Below, in pieces: positions 1 to 8,550 of a stretch of 44,812 nucleotides of DNA. Position numbers and translations under genes: made by a program. How positions within the stretch are numbered: the stretch's first letter is position 1; each line of letters starts with the position of its first letter. The stretch is from NCBI GenBank assembly GCA_017510065.1, contig JAFWOB010000074.1, forward strand, positions 1-44,812, written 5' to 3'. Source of the DNA: Parasporobacterium sp. (GTDB taxonomy: Bacteria > Bacillota > Clostridia > Lachnospirales > Lachnospiraceae). Below the pieces are notes generated by a model. That model was given only the letters and a program-made list of their open reading frames with translations. It was not told the origin of the DNA and searched no databases.

Positions 1-15
1 CAGTTTCTGTTTCAT
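1..15 (-). CDS. Possible 5' end of a gene following mrdA (partial)
   Basis: An ATG on the minus strand at 15-13 opens a frame reading M-K-Q-K-L that runs off the left edge. It lies nine bases after the mrdA stop codon, the spacing expected of a next operon gene. In many Clostridia minC follows mrdA, but five residues cannot identify it, and there is no strong Shine-Dalgarno in front. The call rests on position only. Confidence 0.25.
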
Positions 16-23
16 ATTTTCGG

Positions 24-2876
24 TTAGTCGGTTACACCCTTCAGTTCGATCTCATAAGCTCCGGAAGAAAGGATATCATTGATCGTTGTAGTTCCATAAT
101 AGTATTCCAGGCAGTTTTTCGCTGTTTCTGCTGCATAGGTGGAAGAGCCGCCGTTTCTGATGGTGCAGGCAAATGCAATCTTCGGAGAATTAAACGGGGA
201 AAAGCCGATAAAATTGGAATGGTTTGAACGGTAAATACTTTCCTGGGCTGTTCCGGTTTTTCCGGCAAGCTCAACATTAGTGTCAGCAAACACATCTGCA
301 ACGGAGCCTTCCGTTACAACACCCAGCATTCCGAGATGGATTGCATTCCATGCGCCTGGCACAAGTTCTACTTCATTGGTCAGTTCACTGTTTACAGTGA
401 GAATTGATTTCCCTGCTTTATTCTCTACTCTGCTGATCAGGCTCAGCTGATAGTTCTTTCCCTTATTTGCAAGACAGTTTGCATATCTTGCGAGCTGTAC
501 CGTTGAAAAACCGGAAGTTCCCTGTCCGATGGCTGTACGAATGGAGTCTGTAGATGAAAAACGAGGCGTATTTTCTTCGATCTCTACTCCTGATTTTACA
601 TTCAATCCCATATCAGTCGCATACTGTTCCAGGATGTCAAGACCCTGGAGGCTGGTATAATTGTCGTCTACCATACTCAGTCCGTATCCGACAGAATAGA
701 AGAAATAGTTACAGGAAACGGACAATGCTTCCGTTACGTTTACATAACCGTGGGAATCAGGATAGATCCAGCATCTTGGCGACGGGGTGATCTCTTCAAA
801 GATTCCGTTATCAAAAATAAAAGTATCCAGCGTGATCACCTGCTCGTTCAGACCGGCAGCAGCCGTGACCGGCTTGAAGGTGGATCCGGGTGCTGTCAGC
901 GCCTGGGTAGCTCTGTTGTAAAGAGGTGCTGAGTCATCTGTGTTCAATTCGTACCAGTAATCAGGGTCAATGGAGCCTGACAGTTTATTATTGTCATACG
1001 AAGGATAGGAAACCAGCGCAAGTACTTTCCCGGTAGCGGTATCCGTTACAACGATCGATGCGGAACAGGGATCCAGGGCAACCATAGCAGGCGTGATAAC
1101 CAGATCACTGATCTGTCTTATGATAAATTGATACGGCGACAACTGACCGGACTGCAGCTGCTGTCTGCAGGGATCCTCTTCCGGAAGTTTATTCTGGTCA
1201 TAAAGCAGCATGCAGATATCATAGGGGTCGATCTCCCCGCTGTATACCATGTAATAATAGATCCGCTCCTGGAAATCGATATTGTCTGTGAGACTGTCCA
1301 TCAGCTTATCCAGAAGTGCGGTATAGATCTCTTCTGAAGTCGCGTACCGTTTGGAAGCATCCAGCTGTGTAACATCAATCCAGTTTTCGGAAATCGCATG
1401 GATCAGGAATTCCCGAAGAGAGGTTTCTTCTGCTGCAAATGCCAGATAAACGGGATCGGAGGTGTCCATGATATTTTTATCCAAAACGCCGATCCTGCCC
1501 AGAAGATTATAAGCAAAATACATATAATCATTGAATTCTTCCGTCAGTTCTCCGGTAGGAAGAGGCTGTATGCTGACCAACTGGGACCGGAGTTCCTGGG
1601 AAACGGATTTTTCACGTGCCAGGAACGTTGAATAAATGCTCCTTTCCCGATAAGTCGCTTTTGGATTGGAGAAATCCAGCGGTTCTACCACATTGGTCAG
1701 CAGCTGGTAATAGACATCATTTGCCGGAATATAGACGATCTCGTCGTTTCCTTCATTGACATAGTTCCAGTCCACGATCCTGGCCACTAACAGTCCGGCT
1801 ATCTCTCTTTCCAGGATCTCATAAAATGCGATCTGCAGATCCGTATCCAGTGTCAGATACAGATCGTTGCCGCTTCCGGACCTGGTGGAATCGATTACCT
1901 GAAGAACACTTCCCTTACTGTCCACAAAAACAGTTTCCGTACCTCTGGTCCCTTTCAGATAACCGTCATAGGATGCTTCGATACCTGTTTTTCCTACAAT
2001 ATCACCCGGAAGATACTGGATCCCCTGCTCATTGTACTGCAGACTGTCCAGCTCTGTTTCGGAAACATAGCCTGTATACCCCAGGATATTTCCATAATAA
2101 ATGCCGTAATCATAGATCCGTTTATAGGTCTCCTTGATATCAACGCCGGTAAGTTCCGACTTGTGCTCCATAATCGCTGCTTTCGTGGATTCGTTGACAT
2201 CGGAGGCAATGACTGTGGAAATGTATTTCTGATAGGAATTCAGGGATAAAGCATAACGCACCGTACAGATCTTGATCCTCTGCTCCAGTGTATAATCATC
2301 CGAACTGATATCGAATCTCCGTTTGGAACACATGTAATCGATGATCTGTTGTGCGGAATACTTGTCATATCCTTTGTTATAGATCTCCGAGGATCGAAGA
2401 CCGAAAACATTGCACAGGAAAGTAATCATCGGCGTAACCGGATCTGACTTAAAGGCAGCCTGCCCGTCCCGGTACTCAATATTGAAATTCTGGATCAGAG
2501 AATCCCCGTTGGACTCGATCAGCTCGATCGTCCTGTAAATGATCCGGTTAATCGTCTTTCCTTTTGTATCTGAACTTTTGATCTCATCCGTCATAACAAC
2601 CGAATAGCCCATTTCATTATGAGCCAGGAGCTGTCCCTTGGAATCATAGATATTGCCCCTTGCGCCTTCGGAATAAACGATCTTTTTGGCTTTCTGCGTA
2701 AAATTCTCCTGGTAATAATCTGCTTTGATAATCTGAAGATAGAAGAGTCTTGCTAGGATAATACAGAACAGCACAACAAAGACCGTTCCAAGAAGAAGGA
2801 CCCTTGAAGTAATGATTTTTATGAAAAAGTCTCTGACGACTTCTATGATAAATCTGATCTTACGTTTCAGTTTCAT
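24..2876 (-). CDS. mrdA: Penicillin-binding protein 2, elongation-specific D,D-transpeptidase
   Basis: Class B PBP that cross-links peptidoglycan during side-wall growth, working with the MreBCD elongasome. One N-terminal membrane anchor lies at about residues 25-48, followed by a dimerisation domain. The transpeptidase domain carries all three active-site motifs: S665-T-F-K668, S721-C-N723 and K873-T-G875. At 950 residues it is far longer than the usual 600-700. A mostly helical insertion of roughly 230 residues (about 360-600) separates the LTLDTDLQ strand from the start of the catalytic domain (IVVTDTATGKVLAL). I believe such insertions occur in other Lachnospiraceae PBP2 proteins. It is last of radC-mreB-mreC-mreD-mrdA, two bases after mreD, and co-transcription is likely. 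Confidence 0.95.
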   Translation of the reverse strand: MKLKRKIRFIIEVVRDFFIKIITSRVLLLGTVFVVLFCIILARLFYLQIIKADYYQENFTQKAKKIVYSEGARGNIYDSKGQLLAHNEMGYSVVMTDEIKSSDTKGKTINRIIYRTIELIESNGDSLIQNFNIEYRDGQAAFKSDPVTPMITFLCNVFGLRSSEIYNKGYDKYSAQQIIDYMCSKRRFDISSDDYTLEQRIKICTVRYALSLNSYQKYISTVIASDVNESTKAAIMEHKSELTGVDIKETYKRIYDYGIYYGNILGYTGYVSETELDSLQYNEQGIQYLPGDIVGKTGIEASYDGYLKGTRGTETVFVDSKGSVLQVIDSTRSGSGNDLYLTLDTDLQIAFYEILEREIAGLLVARIVDWNYVNEGNDEIVYIPANDVYYQLLTNVVEPLDFSNPKATYRERSIYSTFLAREKSVSQELRSQLVSIQPLPTGELTEEFNDYMYFAYNLLGRIGVLDKNIMDTSDPVYLAFAAEETSLREFLIHAISENWIDVTQLDASKRYATSEEIYTALLDKLMDSLTDNIDFQERIYYYMVYSGEIDPYDICMLLYDQNKLPEEDPCRQQLQSGQLSPYQFIIRQISDLVITPAMVALDPCSASIVVTDTATGKVLALVSYPSYDNNKLSGSIDPDYWYELNTDDSAPLYNRATQALTAPGSTFKPVTAAAGLNEQVITLDTFIFDNGIFEEITPSPRCWIYPDSHGYVNVTEALSVSCNYFFYSVGYGLSMVDDNYTSLQGLDILEQYATDMGLNVKSGVEIEENTPRFSSTDSIRTAIGQGTSGFSTVQLARYANCLANKGKNYQLSLISRVENKAGKSILTVNSELTNEVELVPGAWNAIHLGMLGVVTEGSVADVFADTNVELAGKTGTAQESIYRSNHSNFIGFSPFNSPKIAFACTIRNGGSSTYAAETAKNCLEYYYGTTTINDILSSGAYEIELKGVTD

Positions 2877-2878
2877 GG

Positions 2879-3394
2879 TTACTGTTCAGGAACCTCTTTC
2901 AGTCTGGTGATCAGCAGGGAGATAGGTTTATACAGGATCACTCCGGCAATAAAAGTAAGGAGAAATTCCGGAAGCATAATATGCAGCAGATAATATCCGA
3001 AATCAAATTTGGCTTTTAACACATACCAGACAACAAAATATACAATGCAGTAAAACAGATCGCTGAGGATCAGCAGGATCGGCGGGACATACAGATCGTC
3101 TGAATAAAAGAAAGAGTCCCACACTCCGCTGATGAATCCGATGATCAGCAGGATCAGAGCATGATATCCGATCACATCGCAGAAAAAGACATCCAGCATG
3201 AGTCCTCCCATCATACCGGTAATCATGCCGACAATCTTGCTTCCTGCATAGCCATAGATAAATGTCATGACAAGAACCAGGTTCGGAGCGCTTCGAAGAA
3301 ACGGAAGCCTGCTGAAAACGGTACTCTGCAGAACAAAAGCAAGGATCAGAAGTACTGCGGCAATTATGAAATTACGGATTCTGTATAATGACAT
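2879..3394 (-). CDS. mreD: Rod shape-determining protein MreD
   Basis: Small polytopic membrane protein of 171 residues, nearly all hydrophobic, with about five membrane segments. It has the family's N-terminal pattern of a short basic start followed by a long hydrophobic helix and polar residues (SAPNLVLV). MreD bridges MreC and the PBP2/RodA machinery. Its ATG shares one base with the mreC stop codon (TAATG), so it is translationally coupled. Sequence conservation in this family is low, and the identification relies on length, topology and its place between mreC and mrdA. Confidence 0.9.
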   Translation of the reverse strand: MSLYRIRNFIIAAVLLILAFVLQSTVFSRLPFLRSAPNLVLVMTFIYGYAGSKIVGMITGMMGGLMLDVFFCDVIGYHALILLIIGFISGVWDSFFYSDDLYVPPILLILSDLFYCIVYFVVWYVLKAKFDFGYYLLHIMLPEFLLTFIAGVILYKPISLLITRLKEVPEQ

Positions 3395-4548
3395 TAATCT
3401 GACGTTTCCTTTAATTTCGTAATGATCAACACTTCCTGAAGATCTGCAAAATCCACGACCGGCTTGATATGTCCAGACTGGGTAAGATCATTGGCATCTA
3501 ACTGATAATCCACAACATATCCGATCAGGATCCCCGGCAAATAGGTGGAACTGACATGGCTTGTGATCAGGGCGGAATTCAGGGAGATCATGACATCAGC
3601 ACTGACATCGGTAAATTCCAGGAGATTCTGCTCCATCAAAGTCAGGGAGCCCTTCAGCATACACAGTTCCGAAGTGTCTTCGAACTGGGAACTGACATAG
3701 CTTTCATCATCGATGATCGACCGGACAGTGGAATAATTCGGTCCGGCGTCGATCACGATCCCTACCAGACCGCCGGAAGCGATCACATTCATGTCTTTCA
3801 GGATGCCCTGATTCGTTCCTTTGTCTATCGTGAAAGTAGAAAACCATTTGTTGGAATCTTTGGCAATGACATGAGCCGCCACCATATCATATTCGGTATA
3901 CTGCTCACTGATCTGAAACAGTTCCTGCAGACGATTCAGTTCCAGTTCTTTCTGCCGCAGGGAGGTAACTGTCATGGTCAGGTTTTCTACCTGCTCCTTA
4001 AGCTTTTTGTTATCCTCTTCCAGTTGTGCCAGGGTCTTCCCTGCTTCAATCCTGTCTGAAAGCCACAGGCCAATGGAATTGATCCCCTTCTGGATCGGTA
4101 CAACAACAATAGAAGCCGCATCACGGAACGGCGCACGGAATCTTTCGTTGACTCCGGAAAGAATGATCAGAACAAGACAGATCCCTCCCAAAACCCATAA
4201 AAGATGTTTGGGATTGATATGCCGCACTGCTCTTTCATCTCTTGGTTTTCTGTGATGTTTGACATATTTGACAAATCTGTTGACAGTCTCAGATCCTCTT
4301 TCCTGAAGCGTTTTGGGGGCATCCGCATCCCGAAGACGCGGCTTATCCTGCCCTTTTTTAACAAATTCCGTGTATTTTTCGGAAGCAGAACGATTCTCTG
4401 AGATCTTTTTGCGCTGCCTCTGGATATAATGCAGGGTCTTGGAATTCCTGATATTGACCAGGGATTCCTTGAAAGCGTCTGCTGCCATATTCAGATTATC
4501 TTTATTGATCTTTGGTGTTGAACTCTGATTTTTTTTGAAAGTCGGCAT
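3394..4548 (-). CDS. mreC: Cell shape-determining protein MreC with long N-terminal extension
   Basis: Bitopic elongasome protein of 384 residues. A hydrophobic segment at about 112-130 (LLWVLGGICLVLIILSGV) is followed by a coiled coil at about 165-210, then the extracytoplasmic beta-barrel region with typical MreC phrases such as DKGTNQGI and GGLVGIV. MreC usually starts almost directly with the membrane helix. Here about 110 charged, Lys/Arg-rich residues precede it and would lie in the cytoplasm. The start is set by the one-base overlap with the mreB stop codon. The extension could contact MreB or regulators, which is inference. Confidence 0.92.
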   Translation of the reverse strand: MPTFKKNQSSTPKINKDNLNMAADAFKESLVNIRNSKTLHYIQRQRKKISENRSASEKYTEFVKKGQDKPRLRDADAPKTLQERGSETVNRFVKYVKHHRKPRDERAVRHINPKHLLWVLGGICLVLIILSGVNERFRAPFRDAASIVVVPIQKGINSIGLWLSDRIEAGKTLAQLEEDNKKLKEQVENLTMTVTSLRQKELELNRLQELFQISEQYTEYDMVAAHVIAKDSNKWFSTFTIDKGTNQGILKDMNVIASGGLVGIVIDAGPNYSTVRSIIDDESYVSSQFEDTSELCMLKGSLTLMEQNLLEFTDVSADVMISLNSALITSHVSSTYLPGILIGYVVDYQLDANDLTQSGHIKPVVDFADLQEVLIITKLKETSD

Positions 4549-5570
4549 CAGTTATACTCTTTCTCCTGCGGAACATAACGTAATGAGTTGTATTTTGAAC
4601 TGCCCAGTATCGTAGTCACTCCCCTTATGGTACTGTTTCCCGGATCTTTCAGAAGCTTTACCCTGATCCCGGTCTCTTTCGCAAACAGTGCGCCGATATT
4701 GACCATGGAAGCAGATCCTCCCTGCAAATAGATACCGTTTTCGATTATATCTGCTGCAAGTTCCGGTGGCGTCTTTTCAAGCGTATTCCTGACAAGGTCG
4801 ATCAAAGGCATAACTGCTTCTTTTACTGCAGCGTTCACGATATCGGAAGAGATCACGGTCCTGACGGGGAGTCCTGTTGACATGACTCTGGCAAATATCT
4901 GCATCTCCTTATGCTCCGGGGTTTCCCCCATATCTGCAAGACGGATCTTCAGCTGTTCCGCTGTTTTCATTCCGATCAACTTCTGCTCGGACTGTCGGAC
5001 AGCATTAACGATCGCTTCATCAAAACGCCTCCCGGCAATCTTGACTTTATGATTGATCACGATGCTTCCCAGAGAGATCACGGTGATATCCGTGGTATCA
5101 GCTCCGATATTGACAAGAAAATTGCCTTTCGGACTCTTAATATCGATCCCGCATCCCACTGCATCGGCAACACTTTTCTCCACCATATAAATGGATCTTG
5201 CCTTTAGCCTGGAGTTTGCTACCAGTTCGTGAAAAGCTCTTTTTTCCACCTCTGTGGTATCTGTCGGAACAGAGATCAGAAAATTCCCGCCTTTCAGGAT
5301 CTTTCCCCGGTTGATCTTCTTGAAAATATATTCCAGGATCATCTGCATCTTGTCGATCTCCGAGATCACGCTGTCCTGGACCGGGAAGGATACTTCAACA
5401 TTTTCAGGTGCCCGTTCATACATTTCAAATGCTTCATCACAGTATCCGATCACGATCTTCCTGTCCTTCACCGCGATCACATTTTTCTCGGAAATATAAG
5501 TGCCGGAACTCAGGGCAGAAAGCCTGATATTCCAGGTGCCGATATCCAGTCCGTATTTTTCATCACTCAT
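4548..5570 (-). CDS. mreB: MreB-like bacterial actin (divergent)
   Basis: Actin/Hsp70-fold ATPase of 340 residues, the length usual for MreB, positioned directly before mreC and mreD. The N-terminal nucleotide-binding segment reads GLDIGTWNIRL where typical MreB has DLGTANT. The second phosphate loop reads GADTTDITVISLGSIV where typical MreB has GGGTTE. The C-terminal adenosine-contact region is present (LQGGSASM). These changes make it a divergent MreB or Mbl paralogue, but the operon supports a shape function. It overlaps the radC end by eight bases. Confidence 0.88.
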   Translation of the reverse strand: MSDEKYGLDIGTWNIRLSALSSGTYISEKNVIAVKDRKIVIGYCDEAFEMYERAPENVEVSFPVQDSVISEIDKMQMILEYIFKKINRGKILKGGNFLISVPTDTTEVEKRAFHELVANSRLKARSIYMVEKSVADAVGCGIDIKSPKGNFLVNIGADTTDITVISLGSIVINHKVKIAGRRFDEAIVNAVRQSEQKLIGMKTAEQLKIRLADMGETPEHKEMQIFARVMSTGLPVRTVISSDIVNAAVKEAVMPLIDLVRNTLEKTPPELAADIIENGIYLQGGSASMVNIGALFAKETGIRVKLLKDPGNSTIRGVTTILGSSKYNSLRYVPQEKEYN

Positions 5571-6264
5571 TGAAGTACCCGCTTTCTTTATAGCTGTAAT
5601 ATCTGTTGTCGCCGATAATGATATGGTCCAGCAGCTGTATCCCCATCAGGCATCCGATATCCCGGATATTCTCTGTCATCTGTGTATCTGCCAGGCTCGG
5701 GTGAGGGTTCCCGGAAGGATGGTTATGCAGCAGTATGATCTGGACGGCCTCATAACGGAGTGCTTCTATAAACACTTCTCTCGGAGATATCAGGGAAGTG
5801 TTTACGGTTCCCGTGGAAATGATCGTTTCCCTGATCAGCTCACAGGCAGAATTCAGCAACAAAAGAACAACCGTCTCCTTTTTTCGGTGGCGAAGTTGTT
5901 CCATATAGTATTCTGCTACTTTTTCCGGATGATCAAACACCAGATGATGTCTGGCCTGACTCTGAGCTATTCTTAAAGAGATCTCCGCGATCGCTTTGAT
6001 CTGTAATGCCTTTACTTTTCCGATCCCTCGTATCCTGAGCAGTTCATGATACTCATATTGAAAGATATTCAGGAGCGATATATGATCATCCCCGTTAAGG
6101 GAAAGAATATTTCTGGCCAGGTCTACAGAATGGTATTCCGTACTCCCTGTTCTTAAAATAATAGCAAGGAGCTCTGCATCAGACAAAGCTCCGGGCCCAT
6201 AATTTAAAAACTTCTCATCCGGTCTGTATTCCGGGTGTAATTCTTTTGTTTTGATCCTCTGCAT
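5563..6264 (-). CDS. radC: RadC-family JAB1/MPN domain protein
   Basis: A 233-residue protein with an N-terminal helix-hairpin-helix region (LLRIRGIGKVKALQIKAIAE) and a C-terminal JAMM metalloprotease-fold domain. The zinc-binding motif HNHPSGNPHPSLAD is intact (HxHPSG...S..D). The true biochemical role of RadC proteins is unsettled, and direct involvement in repair has been doubted. It is first in an operon with mreBCD-mrdA, a common linkage in Firmicutes. A good ribosome binding site (AAAGGAG) precedes the ATG. Confidence 0.94.
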   Translation of the reverse strand: MQRIKTKELHPEYRPDEKFLNYGPGALSDAELLAIILRTGSTEYHSVDLARNILSLNGDDHISLLNIFQYEYHELLRIRGIGKVKALQIKAIAEISLRIAQSQARHHLVFDHPEKVAEYYMEQLRHRKKETVVLLLLNSACELIRETIISTGTVNTSLISPREVFIEALRYEAVQIILLHNHPSGNPHPSLADTQMTENIRDIGCLMGIQLLDHIIIGDNRYYSYKESGYFNE

Positions 6265-6323
6265 AGGAAACTCCTTTGTTCTGCCGTATATTCGGAGTAC
6301 TTCTGCAGATTCCAGACAGAATC

Positions 6324-6351
6324 ATTTTAGCATATCTTAATCAAATTACAA
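6324..6351 (-). promoter_or_regulatory. Sigma-A type promoter of the radC-mreBCD-mrdA operon
   Basis: Reading the minus strand, TTGTAA (6351-6346) and TAAAAT (6329-6324) are separated by 16 bases, matching the vegetative consensus at 4/6 and 5/6. The site fills the 92-base gap between the PLP enzyme gene and radC, one of the few gaps in this run, leaving a leader of about 55 bases. Confidence 0.6.
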
Positions 6352-6356
6352 CGGCA

Positions 6357-7613
6357 TTATGAAAGATTCCCGCATATGCTGTCTGCAGCTTTCATGAGGG
6401 CATATTTGCCATGTTCATAGGTCAGACCGCCCTGGAAGAACACCGTATAAGGCTCCCTTAAGGGACCGTCTGCAGACAGTTCAATGGAAGAGCCGGAGAT
6501 AAATGCTCCGCTTGCCATGATCACGCTGTCGGAATAACCGGGCATATCATATCCTTCCGGGATTACATAGCTGTCCACATAGGATGCTCCCTGTATTGCT
6601 CCGCAGAACTTTCTTACCAGATCAGGATCTCTCAAAGTCAGAGCCTCCACAATGCAATGATGTGCTTCTCCAAAAGCCGGGGAAGCGCAAAAGCCAAGTT
6701 TTTCAAACAGAAACGATGCAAATACAGCAGATTTCAATGCATTGGCTGTTACAGAAGGCGCAAGGGAAAGCCCCTGATAAAACTGTTTCAGGACGCCAAG
6801 GGAGCCACCGACTTCCTTTCCAAGTCCGGGAGCCGTCAGACGATTGGCGCATCGTTCGATCAGATCCGCTCTTCCGACAATATATCCTCCGATCGGCGCC
6901 AGTCCTCCTCCCGGGTTTTTGATCAGCGATCCGACACATAGATCCGCTCCATGATCCGTCGGCTCCGTAAGAGATGTGAATTCCCCGTAACAGTTGTCAA
7001 CAAAAGCGATCATATCCGGTTTGATGCTCTTTGCAAAACGAATCACTTCTCCGATCGCTTCCGGTGAAAGAGACTTTCTAGACGCATATCCTTTAGACCT
7101 CTGAATATAAATGATCCTGGTCTTTTCATTGATCAGAGAACGAATGCGGGGCAGATCAAAATATTCTCCATCTATGAGATCGGAAATGGCATAAGTGACT
7201 CCGATTTCGGAAAGAGAACCCGGTGCAGGCGTAATGCCGATGGATTTTTCCAGGCTGTCATACGGTTTTCCCGTAAGGAACAGGATCTGATCACCCGGAA
7301 GAAGCAAAGAACTAAGGCCAAGATACAGAGCATGTGTTCCGCACGAGATCTGAGGTCTTACCAGCGCATCCTCCGTATGAAAAATATCTGCATAAACACG
7401 TTCCAGCTTTTCTCTTCCAAGTTCGTTATAACCGTAACCGGAGCTTGCAAAGAAATCCGATTCAGAAACCCTGTTGTCAATAAAACTCCGAAGCACTTTA
7501 TATTGATTGGCTTCGGAAACGGCTTCGATCTCCCGAAAAACCGGAAGGCACTGCTGCTCAGCTTCAGCAGCAGTCTTTTGAATCTTTTCACTGATATCAG
7601 GATAATGGTACAA
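6357..7613 (-). CDS. Methionine gamma-lyase family PLP enzyme (YnbB/'aluminium resistance' family)
   Basis: Fold-type I PLP-dependent protein of 418 residues, full length for the family once called aluminium resistance protein. The expected Schiff-base lysine is K232 in GSLIKNPGGG, with the PLP-ring aspartate at D206 (FVDNCYGEF). The family is usually annotated as a Cys/Met-metabolism lyase, but the physiological substrate is not established. Its start overlaps the miaA end by 17 bases. An miaA-ynbB linkage is common in Clostridia. Confidence 0.88.
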   Translation of the reverse strand: MYHYPDISEKIQKTAAEAEQQCLPVFREIEAVSEANQYKVLRSFIDNRVSESDFFASSGYGYNELGREKLERVYADIFHTEDALVRPQISCGTHALYLGLSSLLLPGDQILFLTGKPYDSLEKSIGITPAPGSLSEIGVTYAISDLIDGEYFDLPRIRSLINEKTRIIYIQRSKGYASRKSLSPEAIGEVIRFAKSIKPDMIAFVDNCYGEFTSLTEPTDHGADLCVGSLIKNPGGGLAPIGGYIVGRADLIERCANRLTAPGLGKEVGGSLGVLKQFYQGLSLAPSVTANALKSAVFASFLFEKLGFCASPAFGEAHHCIVEALTLRDPDLVRKFCGAIQGASYVDSYVIPEGYDMPGYSDSVIMASGAFISGSSIELSADGPLREPYTVFFQGGLTYEHGKYALMKAADSICGNLS

Positions 7614-8550
7614 TGTTTTTCTCCTTTAATAAATCAATCATTTTGGCAAGCATCTCCTCTTCCGAAAGATACTCTTCGTAATTCATCCATATGACATCCT
7701 TTTCCCGTCTGAACCAGGTAAGCTGTCTTTTCGCAAAATGCCTTGTGCTTTTTTTGATCAGGTCGACGGCTTCCTCATAGGTCAGTTCATTGTTCAGATA
7801 TCTGATAATCTCTTTATAGCCAAGCCCCTGCATGGCAAGACTGTCAGGCGATACGCCGCGTTCCAGAAGGGATCTGACCTCCTGTACAAGTCCCTGCTGC
7901 AGCATGATGTCCACCCGCTGGTTGATCCTGTCATAGATCACATCCCGGTCACGATTCAAAACAAAATATGCTGCATTGAAAGCCGGGTGTCTCAAGCGCT
8001 GCTGTTCATTGTGAAGAGAGATACGCTGACCGGTCTCTTTAAAGTATTCCAGGGCACGGATCGTTCTTTTGATATTATTGGCATGGATCTGCCCGGCAGC
8101 CTCCGGATCCGCTTCTTCCAGAAGATGATGCAGTGCCTGAGGTCCCTGTTCCTTTGCAAATTGCTCTAATTCACGTCTGTATGACGTATCGGTTTCGGAA
8201 CTGGTAAACTCTATATCATAAAGGACCGACTGAATATAAAAACCGGTTCCTCCGGTTATGATCGGAATCTTTCCCTTTGCGTGGATACTGCGGATATAGG
8301 AACTTGCCCTTTTTTGAAATTCAAAGACATTGAATTCCTCATCCGGTTCCAGTTCATCGATCAGATAATGCGGAACGCCTTGCATTTCTTCTTTACTGAT
8401 CTTGGCAGTCCCGATATCAAACCCCTTATAAACCTGCATGGAATCAGCGCTGATAATTTCACCGCCGATCTTTTGGGCAAGATGGATGGAAAGATCGGTC
8501 TTGCCGACAGCAGTGGCACCGGACAGGATAATTAATGGTGGCTTCTTCAT
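7597..8550 (-). CDS. miaA: tRNA dimethylallyltransferase
   Basis: Transfers the dimethylallyl group to N6 of A37 in tRNAs reading UNN codons, giving i6A, the substrate of MiaB. An N-terminal P-loop (GATAVGKT) and the motif ISADSMQVYKGFDIGTAK are present, and the C-terminal region has the FAKRQLTWFR segment. The ATG at 8550 was chosen because it overlaps the mutL stop codon as ATGA. A 24-residue upstream extension is possible but would run into mutL and lacks family similarity. The product is 317 residues, normal for MiaA. Confidence 0.96.
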   Translation of the reverse strand: MKKPPLIILSGATAVGKTDLSIHLAQKIGGEIISADSMQVYKGFDIGTAKISKEEMQGVPHYLIDELEPDEEFNVFEFQKRASSYIRSIHAKGKIPIITGGTGFYIQSVLYDIEFTSSETDTSYRRELEQFAKEQGPQALHHLLEEADPEAAGQIHANNIKRTIRALEYFKETGQRISLHNEQQRLRHPAFNAAYFVLNRDRDVIYDRINQRVDIMLQQGLVQEVRSLLERGVSPDSLAMQGLGYKEIIRYLNNELTYEEAVDLIKKSTRHFAKRQLTWFRREKDVIWMNYEEYLSEEEMLAKMIDLLKEKNIVPLS

